NCBI RefSeq assembly: GCF_900143515.1
Contig: NZ_FSQT01000002.1
Location: 3,039,501 to 3,103,500 of the forward strand
Direction of reading: 5' to 3'
Length of the DNA stretch: 64,000 nucleotides
Origin: Micromonospora cremea
Lineage (GTDB): Bacteria > Actinomycetota > Actinomycetes > Mycobacteriales > Micromonosporaceae
How positions within the stretch are numbered: the stretch's first letter is position 1; each line of letters opens with the position of its first letter. Under the pieces are notes generated by a model. That model was not told the origin of the DNA. It worked only from the letters and a program-made list of their open reading frames with translations, and made no database searches. This document shows positions 29,490 through 38,341 of this stretch, piece by piece. The translations under genes were made by a program, and so were the position numbers.

Positions 29490-30578
29490 TCACAGGGCGA
29501 GCGTGGCGCTGGCCGGGCTGCCGGCGGGCGGGGGGAGCAGGGTCGACCCGACGCCCTCCACGGCCAGGGCGATGCGCAGCCGGTGCATGTCCGCGCCGAA
29601 GCGGACCAGGTCCATCGGGTCCACCGGGGCCGGTGGCGAGCCGAGCACCAGGGCGGTCGCGCCGTCCGGCCAGCCGGGCACCTTGGCGATCAGGCCGGCG
29701 CGTACGTCCGCCTCGTCGACTAGGGTGAAGACCGTGCCGGGGGCGACCACCCCGGCGACCGCGTCGATCGCGCGTCGCGCCGCGGCCGGGTCGGCCGGCG
29801 CGGCCCCGGGAGCCTCGGTCAGGGTGGCGGCGTCGGCGAGCCCGGCCGCCCGAGCCTCGGCGGTCCCGAGTGAGAAGAGGTCCTGCGCGGCATCGCGGAC
29901 CAGTGCCTGCGCCCCAGCGGAGTCGTCCGCGTGGGTGGCCGAGAGGTAGCCCCGCACCACCGCCACCGGCACCTGGTCGCACTTGCCCTTGATCAGCTCG
30001 CCGGCGCCCGCCAGCTCGTCCACCACGGCCATCTGGGTCAGTTGCAGCTCGTTGCCGTACGGGTCGACCTCGCCACGGTGGTCGCGGATGGCCGGCATCC
30101 CGGCCACCCCGAGCGCCACGTCGGTCAGCCCGTTGCGCCAGGGCCGGCCCATGGTGTCGGTGATGATCACCGCGACGTCCAGGTCGTAGCGCTCCCGCAG
30201 CGTGGCGCGCAGCGCCCGGGCGGAGGCGTCCGGATCGACCGGCAGCAGCACCAGCCGGGTCTTGTCCACGTTCGACGCGTCGATGCCGGCGGAGGCCATC
30301 ACGAAGCCGTGGTGGGTCTGCACGATCCGGGTCGGCCCCCGGCTGGCCACCACCCGGGCGGTCTCCCCGGCCAGCACCTCGTCGCGCGCGGCGAGCCGCT
30401 CGGGCCCGTCCGCCGGCACGTCGACCAACCGCCCCTCCGCCTTGGAGACGATCTTGCTGGTGACGACCAGCACGTCGCCGTCGCGCAGCCAGGGCGCGGC
30501 GGTGGCGATCAGTGCCGCCAGGTCGTCGCCCTCGCTCACGTGGCCGATGCCCAGCACCGGCAGGATCTCCAGCCTCAC
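29490..30578 (-). CDS. fbiB: Coenzyme F420:L-glutamate ligase FbiB (short form)
   Basis: Adds L-glutamate residues to F420-0. The CofE-type ligase domain fills residues 1 to about 245 (ILPVLGIGHVSEGDDL, VVTSKIVSKAEGR, IITDTMGRPWRNGLTDVALG). Mycobacterial FbiB is about 448 residues and carries a full FMN nitroreductase domain that reduces dehydro-F420. Here only about 115 residues follow; FGADMHRLRIALAVEGVGST looks like its last helices, and the usual FMN-binding arginine motif at the domain start is not visible. The GTG at 30578 overlaps the fbiA stop by 4 nt (GTGA), so the genes are translationally coupled. Confidence 0.9.
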   Translation of the reverse strand: MRLEILPVLGIGHVSEGDDLAALIATAAPWLRDGDVLVVTSKIVSKAEGRLVDVPADGPERLAARDEVLAGETARVVASRGPTRIVQTHHGFVMASAGIDASNVDKTRLVLLPVDPDASARALRATLRERYDLDVAVIITDTMGRPWRNGLTDVALGVAGMPAIRDHRGEVDPYGNELQLTQMAVVDELAGAGELIKGKCDQVPVAVVRGYLSATHADDSAGAQALVRDAAQDLFSLGTAEARAAGLADAATLTEAPGAAPADPAAARRAIDAVAGVVAPGTVFTLVDEADVRAGLIAKVPGWPDGATALVLGSPPAPVDPMDLVRFGADMHRLRIALAVEGVGSTLLPPPAGSPASATLAL

Positions 30579-31522
30579 GTCAACTCCACCGCGGCGCGGA
30601 CCATCGCCGCCGTCGCCGCCTCGTCGGTCATCCGCAACGGCACCGCGCGGACCGTCACCTCCGGTACCAGCGTGCCCGCGTCCTCCTCGGCCACCAGCCA
30701 GCCGTCCAGCAGCCCGCCGGACGCCCGGCCGCCGTAGAGCCGGCCCACCCCGGCCGCGCTGCACTCGACACCGAGCACGGCGAGGCACCGGTCGGCCATC
30801 CCGCGGACTGGCGCGCCGCCAATGATCGGAGAGACGCCCACCACCGGGGCCGGGCCCGCCGCGACCGCTTCGCGCAGCCCCGGCACGGCCAGCACCGGCG
30901 CCACGCTCACCACCGGGTTGCTCGGCGCGATCAGCACCAGATCGGCCGTGCCGATCGCCTCCAACACGCCGGGTGCCGGCTTGGCCGTCTCGGCGCCCAC
31001 GAAGACGAAGCGGTGGGTGGGGATGTCCGCCCGGTACCGCACCCACCACTCCTGAAAGTGGATCGCCCGCTGGCCTTGGTCGTCCTCAATGACAGCGTGC
31101 GTCTCGAGCCGGTCGTCGGTCGCCGGCAGCAGGCGTACGCCCGGCTCCCAGCGGGTCGCCAGCGCCTCGGTGACCGCGTGCAGGGGGTAGCCGGCGTTGA
31201 GCATCGTGCTGCGCACCAGGTGGGTGGCGATGTCCTTGTCGCCGAGGCCGAACCAGGTCGGCTCCGCCCCGTACGCGGCCAGCTCCTCCTTGACCGTCCA
31301 GCTCTCCCCGACCCGGCCCCAGCCCCGCTCGGGGTCGGCGCCGCCGCCGAGCGTGTACATGACGCTGTCCAGGTCGGGACAGATCTTCAACCCGTGCAGC
31401 CACAGGTCGTCGCCGACGTTGACGACGGCGGTCACCTCGGCGCCGACCTCGCGGGCGTACGCCCGGACGCCGAGCAGGAACCGGGCGCCACCGATGCCGC
31501 CGGCCAGAACCACGATGCGCAT
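30575..31522 (-). CDS. fbiA: FbiA, 2-phospho-L-lactate (or phosphoenolpyruvate) transferase
   Basis: CofD-family enzyme that joins the phospholactate or enolpyruvyl moiety to Fo, giving (dehydro-)F420-0. The 315 residues start MRIVVLAGGIGGARFLLGV (Rossmann loop) and hold VVNVGDDLWLHGL, DLDSVMYTLGG, WFGLGDKD and the nucleotide-binding SNPVVSVAPVLAVPG region. I choose the ATG at 31522, 8 nt after GAGGA. First gene of the fbiA-fbiB operon, expressed divergently from a proline-rich membrane protein gene. Confidence 0.94.
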   Translation of the reverse strand: MRIVVLAGGIGGARFLLGVRAYAREVGAEVTAVVNVGDDLWLHGLKICPDLDSVMYTLGGGADPERGWGRVGESWTVKEELAAYGAEPTWFGLGDKDIATHLVRSTMLNAGYPLHAVTEALATRWEPGVRLLPATDDRLETHAVIEDDQGQRAIHFQEWWVRYRADIPTHRFVFVGAETAKPAPGVLEAIGTADLVLIAPSNPVVSVAPVLAVPGLREAVAAGPAPVVGVSPIIGGAPVRGMADRCLAVLGVECSAAGVGRLYGGRASGGLLDGWLVAEEDAGTLVPEVTVRAVPLRMTDEAATAAMVRAAVELT

Positions 31523-31571
31523 GTCGACCATCCTCGCGCACGTGACGCCTCCGGTCCGCCGGTGGCCCGGG

Positions 31572-31581
31572 AGACTAGGCT
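31572..31581. promoter_or_regulatory. Overlapping divergent -10 boxes sharing one TA
   Basis: AGACTAGGCT gives TAGGCT (31576-31581) on the plus strand and TAGTCT (31577-31572) on the minus strand, sharing 31576-31577. Predicted leaders are about 40 nt for fbiA and about 35 nt for the membrane protein gene, each with a ribosome site. Confidence 0.55.
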
Positions 31582-31621
31582 CACGTGCGCCCTGTCCGTT
31601 CATGCCCCGAAGGGGGAGCTC

Positions 31622-32587
31622 GTGACCAGCCCCGCCGAGCCCGCGTCCACCGACGCGACCCAGGCCCGCCAGCTGACCAAGCCACTACGCGAACTGGGTG
31701 CGCTCGCGCTGCTCGGCGCCAACGCGGTGTTCCTCTTCGTGGGCCTGCTCCGGCTGCTCACCCCGAACGACTACAGCTCCTTCACCGAGCGTGCGGGCAG
31801 TGCCTTCTTCACGTTCATCGGGTTGGAGGCGGTGGGCCTGCCGCTGCTGGCCGTGCTGCTGGCCACCCACGTCTCGCCGGTGCTGCCGAAGGCGAAACTG
31901 ATCACACAGATGGCTCTCGGCGAGTACGCGGTCAGTGCGCTGCTCGGCACGCTGACCATGCTGATCTGGGCGGTGGGCCGGCTGGCCGAGGCTGAGGTGC
32001 TCGACGCGCTGCTCGGCGTACTCACCCGGTTCGCCTGGTTGATGATCTTCGCGGCCGCCGCCTGGGTCGTCTACGCGATCTGGCGGAAGCTGTACTACGT
32101 GCCGCGGCCGAAGCCCCAGCCGGGCGTCTACGGCCAGCCACAGCCGGGCTGGCCGCAGCAGCAGGGCGGCTGGCCGGCCCCGGGGCAGCCCGGAGGCCAG
32201 CCGGGCGGCGGTTGGTCCGCGCCGGGCCAGCCGGGCGGATACCCGCTAGCGCAGCACCCGGGTCAGCCGGGCGGATATCCGCCGGCGCAGCACCCGGGCC
32301 AGTACGGCCAGCCCTCGCCGCCGTTCGGGTCGGCGCCGCAGTCGGCGCCGCCGTTCGGTTCGCCGCAGTCCCCGCCACCGGTCAACCCGGCGCCGCAGTC
32401 CGCCCCGCCGTTCGCGCCGGCCCCGCAGTCCGCGCCGCCGTTCGGTCAGCCGCCGTCGGCGGACCCGACCCAGGCGATTCCGCGCCAGTCCGCCGATCCG
32501 ACGCAGGCGATCCCCCGACCCGGCGACACCGACAGCGACCGGACTCAGCACATCAACCCGGGCGACAACCCCCAACAACCCCGCTGA
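31622..32587 (+). CDS. Membrane protein with proline/glutamine-rich repeat tail
   Basis: A 321-residue protein with four hydrophobic segments between about residues 25 and 160 and then a disordered cytoplasmic tail of about 160 residues made of PGQPGG-, QHPGQ-, PQSAPPFG- and ADPTQAIPR-type repeats. Tails of this kind occur in actinobacterial septum and polar-growth proteins, but no catalytic domain is present. GGGGGAG lies upstream of the GTG. Divergent from fbiA. Function unknown. Confidence 0.75.
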   Translation: MTSPAEPASTDATQARQLTKPLRELGALALLGANAVFLFVGLLRLLTPNDYSSFTERAGSAFFTFIGLEAVGLPLLAVLLATHVSPVLPKAKLITQMALGEYAVSALLGTLTMLIWAVGRLAEAEVLDALLGVLTRFAWLMIFAAAAWVVYAIWRKLYYVPRPKPQPGVYGQPQPGWPQQQGGWPAPGQPGGQPGGGWSAPGQPGGYPLAQHPGQPGGYPPAQHPGQYGQPSPPFGSAPQSAPPFGSPQSPPPVNPAPQSAPPFAPAPQSAPPFGQPPSADPTQAIPRQSADPTQAIPRPGDTDSDRTQHINPGDNPQQPR

Positions 32588-32637
32588 CCCACCCCCACCG
32601 CGTCCTCCCGCGCCCGTCCCGCCCGCCCCCCCCCCCC

Positions 32638-32700
32638 CGTTGATCATGAAGTTGTTGTCCGTCGGCACGGCGTGTCGTGGCAATAACTTCATGATCAACG
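32638..32700. repeat. Palindromic element, family A, copy 1
   Basis: The 63-nt element starts CGTTGATCATGAAGTTGTTG and ends with the reverse complement of that arm (19 of 20 matches); the variable centre contains CGGCGTGTC. It lies 50 nt after a stop codon, next to a run of 13 C (32626-32638). A second copy is at 39353-39413. Confidence 0.8.
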
Positions 32701-32803
32701 GGGAGGGGCCGGGGAGGGCGCGGGGGAGGGCGCGGGGGGCGCGCGGGGGAGCAGCGTGGGTGGGGTTCGGGTGGGGACCGGTGGGGCGGGCGGGCGCAGC
32801 GCA

Positions 32804-32809
32804 TAGGCT
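32804..32809 (+). promoter_or_regulatory. -10 box (TAGGCT) of a leaderless fbiC transcript
   Basis: TAGGCT ends 6 nt before the fbiC ATG and no ribosome site is present. Confidence 0.6.
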
Positions 32810-32815
32810 GAGCGG

Positions 32816-35326
32816 ATGGTTGATCGCACCCACTCCGGCCCGAGCGAGGCGAGCGTGCGGCGGGCCCTGGGTCGGGCCGCGACCGGGCGGGCGCTGGACG
32901 TCGATGAGGCGACGGCGCTGCTCTCCGCCCGCGGTGACGCGCTCGACGAGCTGCTCCGGGTGGCCGGGGGGATCCGCGACGCCGGGCTGCGCGAGGCCGG
33001 TCGGCCGGGCGTGGTCACGTACTCGAAGAAGGTCTTCATCCCGCTGACCCGGCTCTGCCGGGACCGCTGCCACTACTGCACGTTCGCCACCGTGCCGCAC
33101 CGGCTGCCGTCGCCGTTCCTGGATCGCGACGAGGTGCTGGCCATCGCCCGGGCGGGCGCCGCGCAGGGTTGCAAGGAAGCCCTGTTCACCCTGGGTGACC
33201 GGCCGGAGGAGCGCTGGCCGGCGGCCCGGAGCTGGCTGGACGAGCGCGGTTACGACTCCACTCTGGACTACCTGCGCGCCTGCGCGGTGGCGGTGCTGGA
33301 GGAGACCGGGCTGCTGCCCCACCTCAACCCCGGGGTGCTGTCCTGGTCGGAGCTGCAACGGCTCAAGCCGGTCGCGCCGAGCATGGGCATGATGCTGGAG
33401 ACCACCGCGACGCGGCTCTGGTCCGAGCCGGGCGGTCCGCACTTCGGCTCGCCGGACAAGGAGCCGGCGGTCCGGCTGCGGGTGCTCGACGACGCGGGCC
33501 GGGTCGGGGTGCCGTTCACCACCGGCATCCTGATCGGCATCGGGGAGACCCCGGCCGAGCGGGTGGACGCGCTCTTCGCGATCCGTCGCGCGCACCGGGA
33601 GTACGGGCACCTCCAGGAGGTGATCGTGCAGAACTTCCGCGCCAAGCCGGACACCGCGATGCGGGGGATGCCCGACGCGGAGCTGCACGACCTGGCCGCG
33701 ACGGTGGCGGTGGCCCGGCTGCTGCTCGGGCCGAAGGCCCGCATCCAGGCCCCGCCGAACCTCATCGCCGGCGAGTACGACCTGCTGCTGCGGGCCGGTA
33801 TCGACGACTGGGGCGGTGTCTCCCCGCTCACCCCCGACCACGTCAACCCGGAACGCCCCTGGCCGCAGATCGAGGAACTGGCCCGGCACACCGAGCTGGC
33901 GGGGTTCACGCTGCGCGAGCGGTTGACCATCTACCCCGAGTACGTGCGCGCCGGTGACCCGTGGCTCGACCCGCGGCTGCTGCCGCACGTGGGCGCGCTG
34001 GCCGACCCGGCCTCCGGTCTGGCGGTCGAGTCCGCCCGGCCACAGGGCCGCCCCTGGCAGGAGCCGGAGGAGGTGTTCGGCGGGCGGATCGACCTGCACA
34101 CGACCATCGACACCACCGGCCGTACGGAGGACCGGCGCGGCGACTTCGACAGCGTCTACGGCGACTGGGCGGAGGTGGCCACGAAGGTGACCGCCGGGCC
34201 GAGCGTCCTCGCCGGCGACCACGACCTGCGCGCCGGGCTGCGGCTCGCCGCCGACGACCCGGCCGCGCTGCTGGAGCCGGGGCACACCGACGCCGCGCTG
34301 GCGCTGTTCAACGCGGACGGGCCGGCGCTCGACGAGTTGTGCCGGCTCGCCGACGAGGTGCGTCGGGACGCGGTCGGTGACGACGTCACCTACGTGGTCA
34401 ACCGCAACATCAACTTCAGCAACGTCTGCTACGTCGGCTGCCGGTTCTGCGCCTTCGCGCAACGCGAGCGCGACGCCGACGCGTACCGTCTCTCCGTCGA
34501 TCAGGTCGCCGACCGGGCGGAGGAGGCGTGGGCGGCCGGCGCCAGCGAGGTCTGCCTTCAGGGCGGCATCGACCCGAAGATGCCCGTCACCGGGTACGCC
34601 GACATCGTGCGCGCGATCAAGGCCCGGGTGCCGGGGATGCACCTGCACGCGTTCTCCCCGATGGAGATCGTCACCGCCGCGGCGAAGGCGGGCGTGCGGG
34701 TGCGCGAGTGGCTGACCCAGCTGCGCGAGGCCGGGCTGGACACCATCCCGGGCACCGCCGCGGAGATCCTCGACGACGACGTGCGCTGGGTGTTGACCAA
34801 GGGCAAACTCCCGGCCGCCGCCTGGGTCGACGTGGTCAGCACCGCGCACGAGCTGGGCATCCGGTCCAGCTCCACCATGATGTACGGCCACGTCGACCAT
34901 CCCGGGCAGTGGTTGGCGCACTTCCGGGTGCTGGCGGGTGTGCAGGACCGCACGGGCGGCTTCACCGAGTTCGTCGCGCTGCCGTTCGTGCACACCAACG
35001 CCCCGATCTACCTGGCCGGCATCGCCCGGCCCGGGCCGACCTGGCGCGAGAACCGGGTGGTGCACGCGATGTCCCGGCTGCTGTTGCACGGCCGGATCGA
35101 CAACATCCAGTGCTCGTGGGTGAAGCTGGGCGACGAGGGCACGGTGGCGATGCTCCAGGGCGGCTGCAACGACCTGGGCGGCACGCTGATGGAGGAGACC
35201 ATCTCCCGGATGGCCGGCTCGGGCAACGGTTCGGCGCGGACCGAGGAGCAGTTGCGGGCGATCGCCACGGCGGCCGGCCGACCGGCCCGCAAGCGCACGA
35301 CCGCGTACGGTCACGTCCGGCCCTGA
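32816..35326 (+). CDS. fbiC: Fo synthase FbiC (fused CofG-CofH)
   Basis: Bifunctional radical-SAM enzyme that forms Fo (7,8-didemethyl-8-hydroxy-5-deazariboflavin), the chromophore of F420, from tyrosine and a flavin precursor. The 836 residues hold two radical-SAM halves: Cys81, Cys85 and Cys88 in CRDRCHYC (CofG half), and Cys538, Cys542 and Cys545 in CYVGCRFC (CofH half). The order matches the actinobacterial fusion. Located 1.3 kb from fbiAB, so the F420 genes visible here are clustered; fbiD is not in the window. Transcript probably leaderless. Confidence 0.97.
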   Translation: MVDRTHSGPSEASVRRALGRAATGRALDVDEATALLSARGDALDELLRVAGGIRDAGLREAGRPGVVTYSKKVFIPLTRLCRDRCHYCTFATVPHRLPSPFLDRDEVLAIARAGAAQGCKEALFTLGDRPEERWPAARSWLDERGYDSTLDYLRACAVAVLEETGLLPHLNPGVLSWSELQRLKPVAPSMGMMLETTATRLWSEPGGPHFGSPDKEPAVRLRVLDDAGRVGVPFTTGILIGIGETPAERVDALFAIRRAHREYGHLQEVIVQNFRAKPDTAMRGMPDAELHDLAATVAVARLLLGPKARIQAPPNLIAGEYDLLLRAGIDDWGGVSPLTPDHVNPERPWPQIEELARHTELAGFTLRERLTIYPEYVRAGDPWLDPRLLPHVGALADPASGLAVESARPQGRPWQEPEEVFGGRIDLHTTIDTTGRTEDRRGDFDSVYGDWAEVATKVTAGPSVLAGDHDLRAGLRLAADDPAALLEPGHTDAALALFNADGPALDELCRLADEVRRDAVGDDVTYVVNRNINFSNVCYVGCRFCAFAQRERDADAYRLSVDQVADRAEEAWAAGASEVCLQGGIDPKMPVTGYADIVRAIKARVPGMHLHAFSPMEIVTAAAKAGVRVREWLTQLREAGLDTIPGTAAEILDDDVRWVLTKGKLPAAAWVDVVSTAHELGIRSSSTMMYGHVDHPGQWLAHFRVLAGVQDRTGGFTEFVALPFVHTNAPIYLAGIARPGPTWRENRVVHAMSRLLLHGRIDNIQCSWVKLGDEGTVAMLQGGCNDLGGTLMEETISRMAGSGNGSARTEEQLRAIATAAGRPARKRTTAYGHVRP

Positions 35327-35340
35327 GTTCGAACCTTTTC

Positions 35341-35375
35341 CCGCCGCCGGCCGTACCACGCGGTGCCGGCGGCGG
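35341..35375 (+). terminator. 11-bp stem hairpin after fbiC
   Basis: CCGCCGCCGGC (35341-35351) pairs exactly with 35365-35375, loop 13 nt, 15 nt after the fbiC stop. Confidence 0.6.
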
Positions 35376-35487
35376 TCGCGGCGAGGACCGCCGCCGGTGT
35401 CCCCCAGGGGCCCGGCGGCGTCGGTAGGCGGCGCCGGACCCGTCCGTCCCCGCGGGCGCGTTCGCGCCACCGCCGGAAAGGTTGCCC

Positions 35488-35766
35488 ATGACCAGTGATC
35501 AGCGGAAGCGGCCCTGGCCGCGACTGACCCGCCGGCAGACGTTGACCGCCGCGGCCAGCGCCACCCTCGGCGCCGCCGCGCTCACCGTGCCGGGCCTGTC
35601 GGCCGCGCAGAACGCTCCGGGCGCGGCCGGCCGCGCCGACGACCCGATCGTCGTGCACCTGCGTGACGCCGCCTCCGGAACGATGGACGTCTTCGTCGGT
35701 GACTCCCGGATCGAGGTACGCGACCGCGGCCTGGCGGATCGGCTGCGGCGCGCCGCCCGGCGCTGA
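35488..35766 (+). CDS. Small Tat-exported protein
   Basis: A 92-residue protein with a twin-arginine signal (TRRQTLTAAASATLGAAAL) and probable cleavage near SAA at about residue 40. The mature part of about 50 residues contains VVHLRDAASGTMDVFVGDSR, followed by a basic end. Homologous small proteins often sit beside DUF4331 genes, and here one follows 50 nt later. No enzyme motif. Start at the ATG 35488. Confidence 0.75.
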   Translation: MTSDQRKRPWPRLTRRQTLTAAASATLGAAALTVPGLSAAQNAPGAAGRADDPIVVHLRDAASGTMDVFVGDSRIEVRDRGLADRLRRAARR

Positions 35767-35816
35767 CTCGACGTTCCGCTCGTCATCCTGTCCCCGCCCA
35801 GTGAGGTTGGTCCGCC

Positions 35817-37211
35817 ATGTCTTCCCACCGCGAGGCTCCGGAGATAGCCAAGGATCCGGTCGCCGACAGCTCCGACCTGTATGCGTTCGTCAGCCCCGAC
35901 AAGCCCGACTCGGTCACGCTGATCGCCAACTACGTGCCGTTGCAGCTCCCCTCCGGGGGCCCGAACTTCTTCGAGTTCGGCGACGATGTGCGGTACGAGA
36001 TCCATATCGACAACGACGGTGACGGCCGTCCGGATGTCACCTACCGGTTCGAATTCACGACCGAGATCACCAATCCGAACAGTTTTCTCTACAACACGGG
36101 CCCGATCGATTCGCTGGACAGCAGGAACTGGAACCGGCGGCAGTTCTACAGCCTGACCCGGGTGGCCGACGGCCGCGAGCACCGGCTGGCGCACAAACTG
36201 CCGTGCCCGCCGTGCAACGTGGGCCCGCTGTCCACCCCGAAGTACGCGGAGCTGGTCCGGCAGGCGACCTACTCGCTCTCCACGGGGGAGCGGGTCTTCG
36301 CCGGGCAGCGCGCGGACGGCTTCTTCGTCGACCTGGGGGCGATCTTCGACCTCGGTACGCTCCGGCCGTTCCAGCAGCTGCACGTGGCGGGCAAGAAGAT
36401 CTTCAAGGCCGAGGGGGAGCCGGTCAACGCCACTGACCGGATGAACGTGCACAGCATCGCCGTGCAGGTGCCGTTGAGCCGGGTGCGCCGGCGCGCCAAC
36501 CGGTACGGCGCGGCCGACCGGGCGTCGGTGATCGGGGTGTGGACGTCGGCGTCGCGCCGGCAGGTCCGGGTGCTCGGCGACGGCGTCGCGGCGGACACCT
36601 CCACCGGCCCGTTCACCCAGGTCTCCCGGCTGGGCAACCCGCTGTTCAACGAGGTCATCGTGCCGATGTCCAAGAAGGACCTGTGGAACTCCCTGCCGCC
36701 GTCGGAGGACAAGCGGTTCGCGCAGTTCGTCGAGCAGCCGGAGCTGGCCGCGTTGCTGCCGGCGCTCTACCCGGACGTCTTTCCCAACCTGGGCAGGCTC
36801 ACCAAGGCGAAGAAGCCCCGGGCGGATCTGGTGGCGATCCTGCTCACCGGCGTGCCGGCCGGGCTGATCGACGGCTTCACCAACGCCACCGGCGACGTGC
36901 AGGCCGACATGCTGCGGCTGAACACCGCCATCCCGCCCACCCGGAGCCCGGACCGGTTCGGTGTGCTCGGCGGTGACCTGGCCGGCTACCCGAACGGCCG
37001 GCGTGTCGGCGACGACGTGGTCAGCATCGCGCTGCGGGCGATCGCCGGGGTGACCGTCCCGCTGGTGGACAAGACGTTCCGCCCGGACGCGGCGGCCGCC
37101 GCGGTCACCCCGGGGTTGAGCGCCGCCGACGTGACCGCGCCGTTCCTCGGGAACTTCCCCTACCTGGGTACGCCGTACGACGGGTTCAACAATCCGCCGG
37201 CGTCGTCCTGA
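35817..37211 (+). CDS. DUF4331 family protein
   Basis: A 464-residue protein that begins MSSHREAPEIAKDPVADSSD, the typical start of DUF4331, and has the internal NDGDGRPDVTYRFEF motif and the C-terminal FGVLGGDLAGYPNGRRVGDD. The family is widespread, often extracytoplasmic, and of unknown activity; no signal peptide is visible here, so it may be cytosolic. Likely operon with the Tat protein upstream and the small protein downstream. Confidence 0.9.
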   Translation: MSSHREAPEIAKDPVADSSDLYAFVSPDKPDSVTLIANYVPLQLPSGGPNFFEFGDDVRYEIHIDNDGDGRPDVTYRFEFTTEITNPNSFLYNTGPIDSLDSRNWNRRQFYSLTRVADGREHRLAHKLPCPPCNVGPLSTPKYAELVRQATYSLSTGERVFAGQRADGFFVDLGAIFDLGTLRPFQQLHVAGKKIFKAEGEPVNATDRMNVHSIAVQVPLSRVRRRANRYGAADRASVIGVWTSASRRQVRVLGDGVAADTSTGPFTQVSRLGNPLFNEVIVPMSKKDLWNSLPPSEDKRFAQFVEQPELAALLPALYPDVFPNLGRLTKAKKPRADLVAILLTGVPAGLIDGFTNATGDVQADMLRLNTAIPPTRSPDRFGVLGGDLAGYPNGRRVGDDVVSIALRAIAGVTVPLVDKTFRPDAAAAAVTPGLSAADVTAPFLGNFPYLGTPYDGFNNPPASS

Positions 37212-37231
37212 CCGGCGCGGGGGAGCAGCGG

Positions 37232-37561
37232 ATGCACGAGCACGCGTACGGGCCGTCGGAGACCGGCAGCGTCGTTCTCGATCTGGGCGGCGAGACCGGC
37301 GCCCTCATCGTCTACACCGGCCGGAATCTGCACGGCCGGGAAATCGAGATCAGCTGGGACGAGGATCGGCGGACCCACTCGGCGGTGCGGGAGCGTCGGG
37401 TGCGGGACGGCTCGTTCCACAGTGCGGTCTACCCGGACCTTCCGGCCGGGAACTATACCGTCTGGTGGGACGAGAGTACGCCCGTGGGGACAGTTTCGGT
37501 CCATGGTGGAGCGATTGCCGAGTTCGTGTGGCCGAGCAGCGGGTTCGGGGCCGCCGACTGA
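37232..37561 (+). CDS. Small hypothetical protein with a predicted beta-sandwich
   Basis: A 109-residue acidic protein. Alternating polar and hydrophobic strands (SVVLDLGGETGALIVYTG, FHSAVYPDLPAGNYTVWWDE) suggest a beta-sandwich of carbohydrate- or lipid-binding type. It lies 20 nt after the DUF4331 stop and before a strong terminator, so it ends the operon. Function unknown. Confidence 0.7.
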   Translation: MHEHAYGPSETGSVVLDLGGETGALIVYTGRNLHGREIEISWDEDRRTHSAVRERRVRDGSFHSAVYPDLPAGNYTVWWDESTPVGTVSVHGGAIAEFVWPSSGFGAAD

Positions 37562-37583
37562 CCACACCACGCTCTTTTTCTGT

Positions 37584-37614
37584 CGCGCCCCGTCCACATT
37601 GTGGACGGGGCGCG
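37584..37614 (+). terminator. Perfect 14-bp stem, 3-nt loop
   Basis: CGCGCCCCGTCCAC (37584-37597) and its exact reverse complement (37601-37614), 23 nt after the end of the DUF4331 operon. One of the strongest hairpins in the window. Confidence 0.85.
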
Positions 37615-37885
37615 TGCGGTGTCCGCTGCTCGACGGGCGGACTGGGCCGTGCCGCGTTAACCTGTCCCCCACCAAGATCAGCTTTGTTGGAAGGGGTCGT
37701 TCGGTGCTCCAGGCGTCGTCGCGGGGGTGGCCTGCCGAGGGAGCGCCACGGCAGAAAAGTCGGGCAACTCGCCGGAGAGGGCGTTACTCGGCCGGGGTCT
37801 GAATCGATAGGGCAGGTTGCGAGGCTGGACGGCCCGAGTGGCCGGCCGGGGGTGTCGGGAGGGCGACTCCATTATCAAGTTTGGC

Positions 37886-37915
37886 TTGACGGCGCACGCA
37901 TTACACGCGTGTAAT
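37886..37915 (+). promoter_or_regulatory. whiB promoter with palindromic operator over the -10
   Basis: TTGACG (37886-37891), 18-nt spacer and TGTAAT (37910-37915) form a near-consensus vegetative promoter. The perfect 16-bp palindrome ATTACACGCGTGTAAT spans 37900-37915 and so covers the -10. Its half-sites TTACAC/GTGTAA match the outer parts of the BldD consensus, but the centre is one base longer. Confidence 0.65.
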
Positions 37916-38029
37916 TTGAATGGGGTTGTTCGCACGGAACGCAACAAAACGGGACCGGACGGACAAGCACGCCTTTCGCGTGGGGGGTTGCAGCGGCGAT
38001 GACGCCGGTGCGCGACAAGGAGGCATTTG

Positions 38030-38287
38030 ATGGACGGCCAGCTTGAGGTGGCCGACCTGCTCGGAAACGCGCCGGAGTGGCAGGAGCGGGCGCTGTGCTC
38101 GCAGACCGACCCCGAGGCGTTTTTTCCCGAGAAGGGCGGCTCGACCCGCGAGGCGAAGCGCATCTGCTCGCGCTGCGAGGTCAAGACCGAATGCCTCGAA
38201 TACGCTCTCGGTCACGACGAGCGGTTCGGCATCTGGGGTGGGCTCTCGGAGCGGGAGCGGCGCAAGTTGAAGCGGCGGGCCGCCTGA
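38030..38287 (+). CDS. whiB: WhiB-family iron-sulfur regulator (WhiB/WhiB2 type)
   Basis: An 85-residue Wbl protein. Cys23, Cys46, Cys49 and Cys55 (C-x22-C-x2-C-x5-C) bind a [4Fe-4S] cluster; GIWGG (67-71) and the basic tail RKLKRRAA contact sigma and DNA. QTDPEAFFPEKGGSTREAKR is the sequence style of Streptomyces WhiB and mycobacterial WhiB2, which control sporulation septation or cell division. AAGGAGG lies 6 nt before the ATG. Followed by the metallopeptidase-like and DUF3499 genes, as in M. tuberculosis Rv3260c-Rv3258c. Confidence 0.94.
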   Translation: MDGQLEVADLLGNAPEWQERALCSQTDPEAFFPEKGGSTREAKRICSRCEVKTECLEYALGHDERFGIWGGLSERERRKLKRRAA

Positions 38288-38341
38288 GCGGTGCGGAGTC
38301 GGGGCGGTGGGGGCCGCCCGGCTCGCCCGCGCGGCGAGGGC

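Larger units (their letters stand above)
37562..38029 (+). other. 468-nt intergenic region upstream of whiB, no other gene
   Basis: Holds the terminator at 37584-37614, the whiB promoter at 37886-37915 and a whiB leader of about 108 nt with AAGGAGG. Open frames in between have no ribosome site and no recognisable product. Its base composition just before whiB (37870-37960) is clearly more AT-rich than the flanks. Confidence 0.6.

Noticed and set aside
32246..35470. A 1074-codon open frame on the minus strand opposite fbiC
   Set aside because: fbiC on the plus strand is certain (two radical-SAM motifs). The minus frame is low-complexity and has no recognisable domain.
35311..35658. Possible small minus-strand gene between fbiC and the Tat protein gene, with a hydrophobic run near its end
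   Set aside because: It overlaps the 5' half of the well-supported Tat gene, has no ribosome site, and most of its length is arginine/glycine shadow sequence; the hydrophobic run coincides with the hairpin.
37900..37915. A canonical BldD site before whiB
   Set aside because: Half-sites fit, but the palindrome has an even centre and so is one base longer than the BldD consensus; kept only as an unspecified operator.
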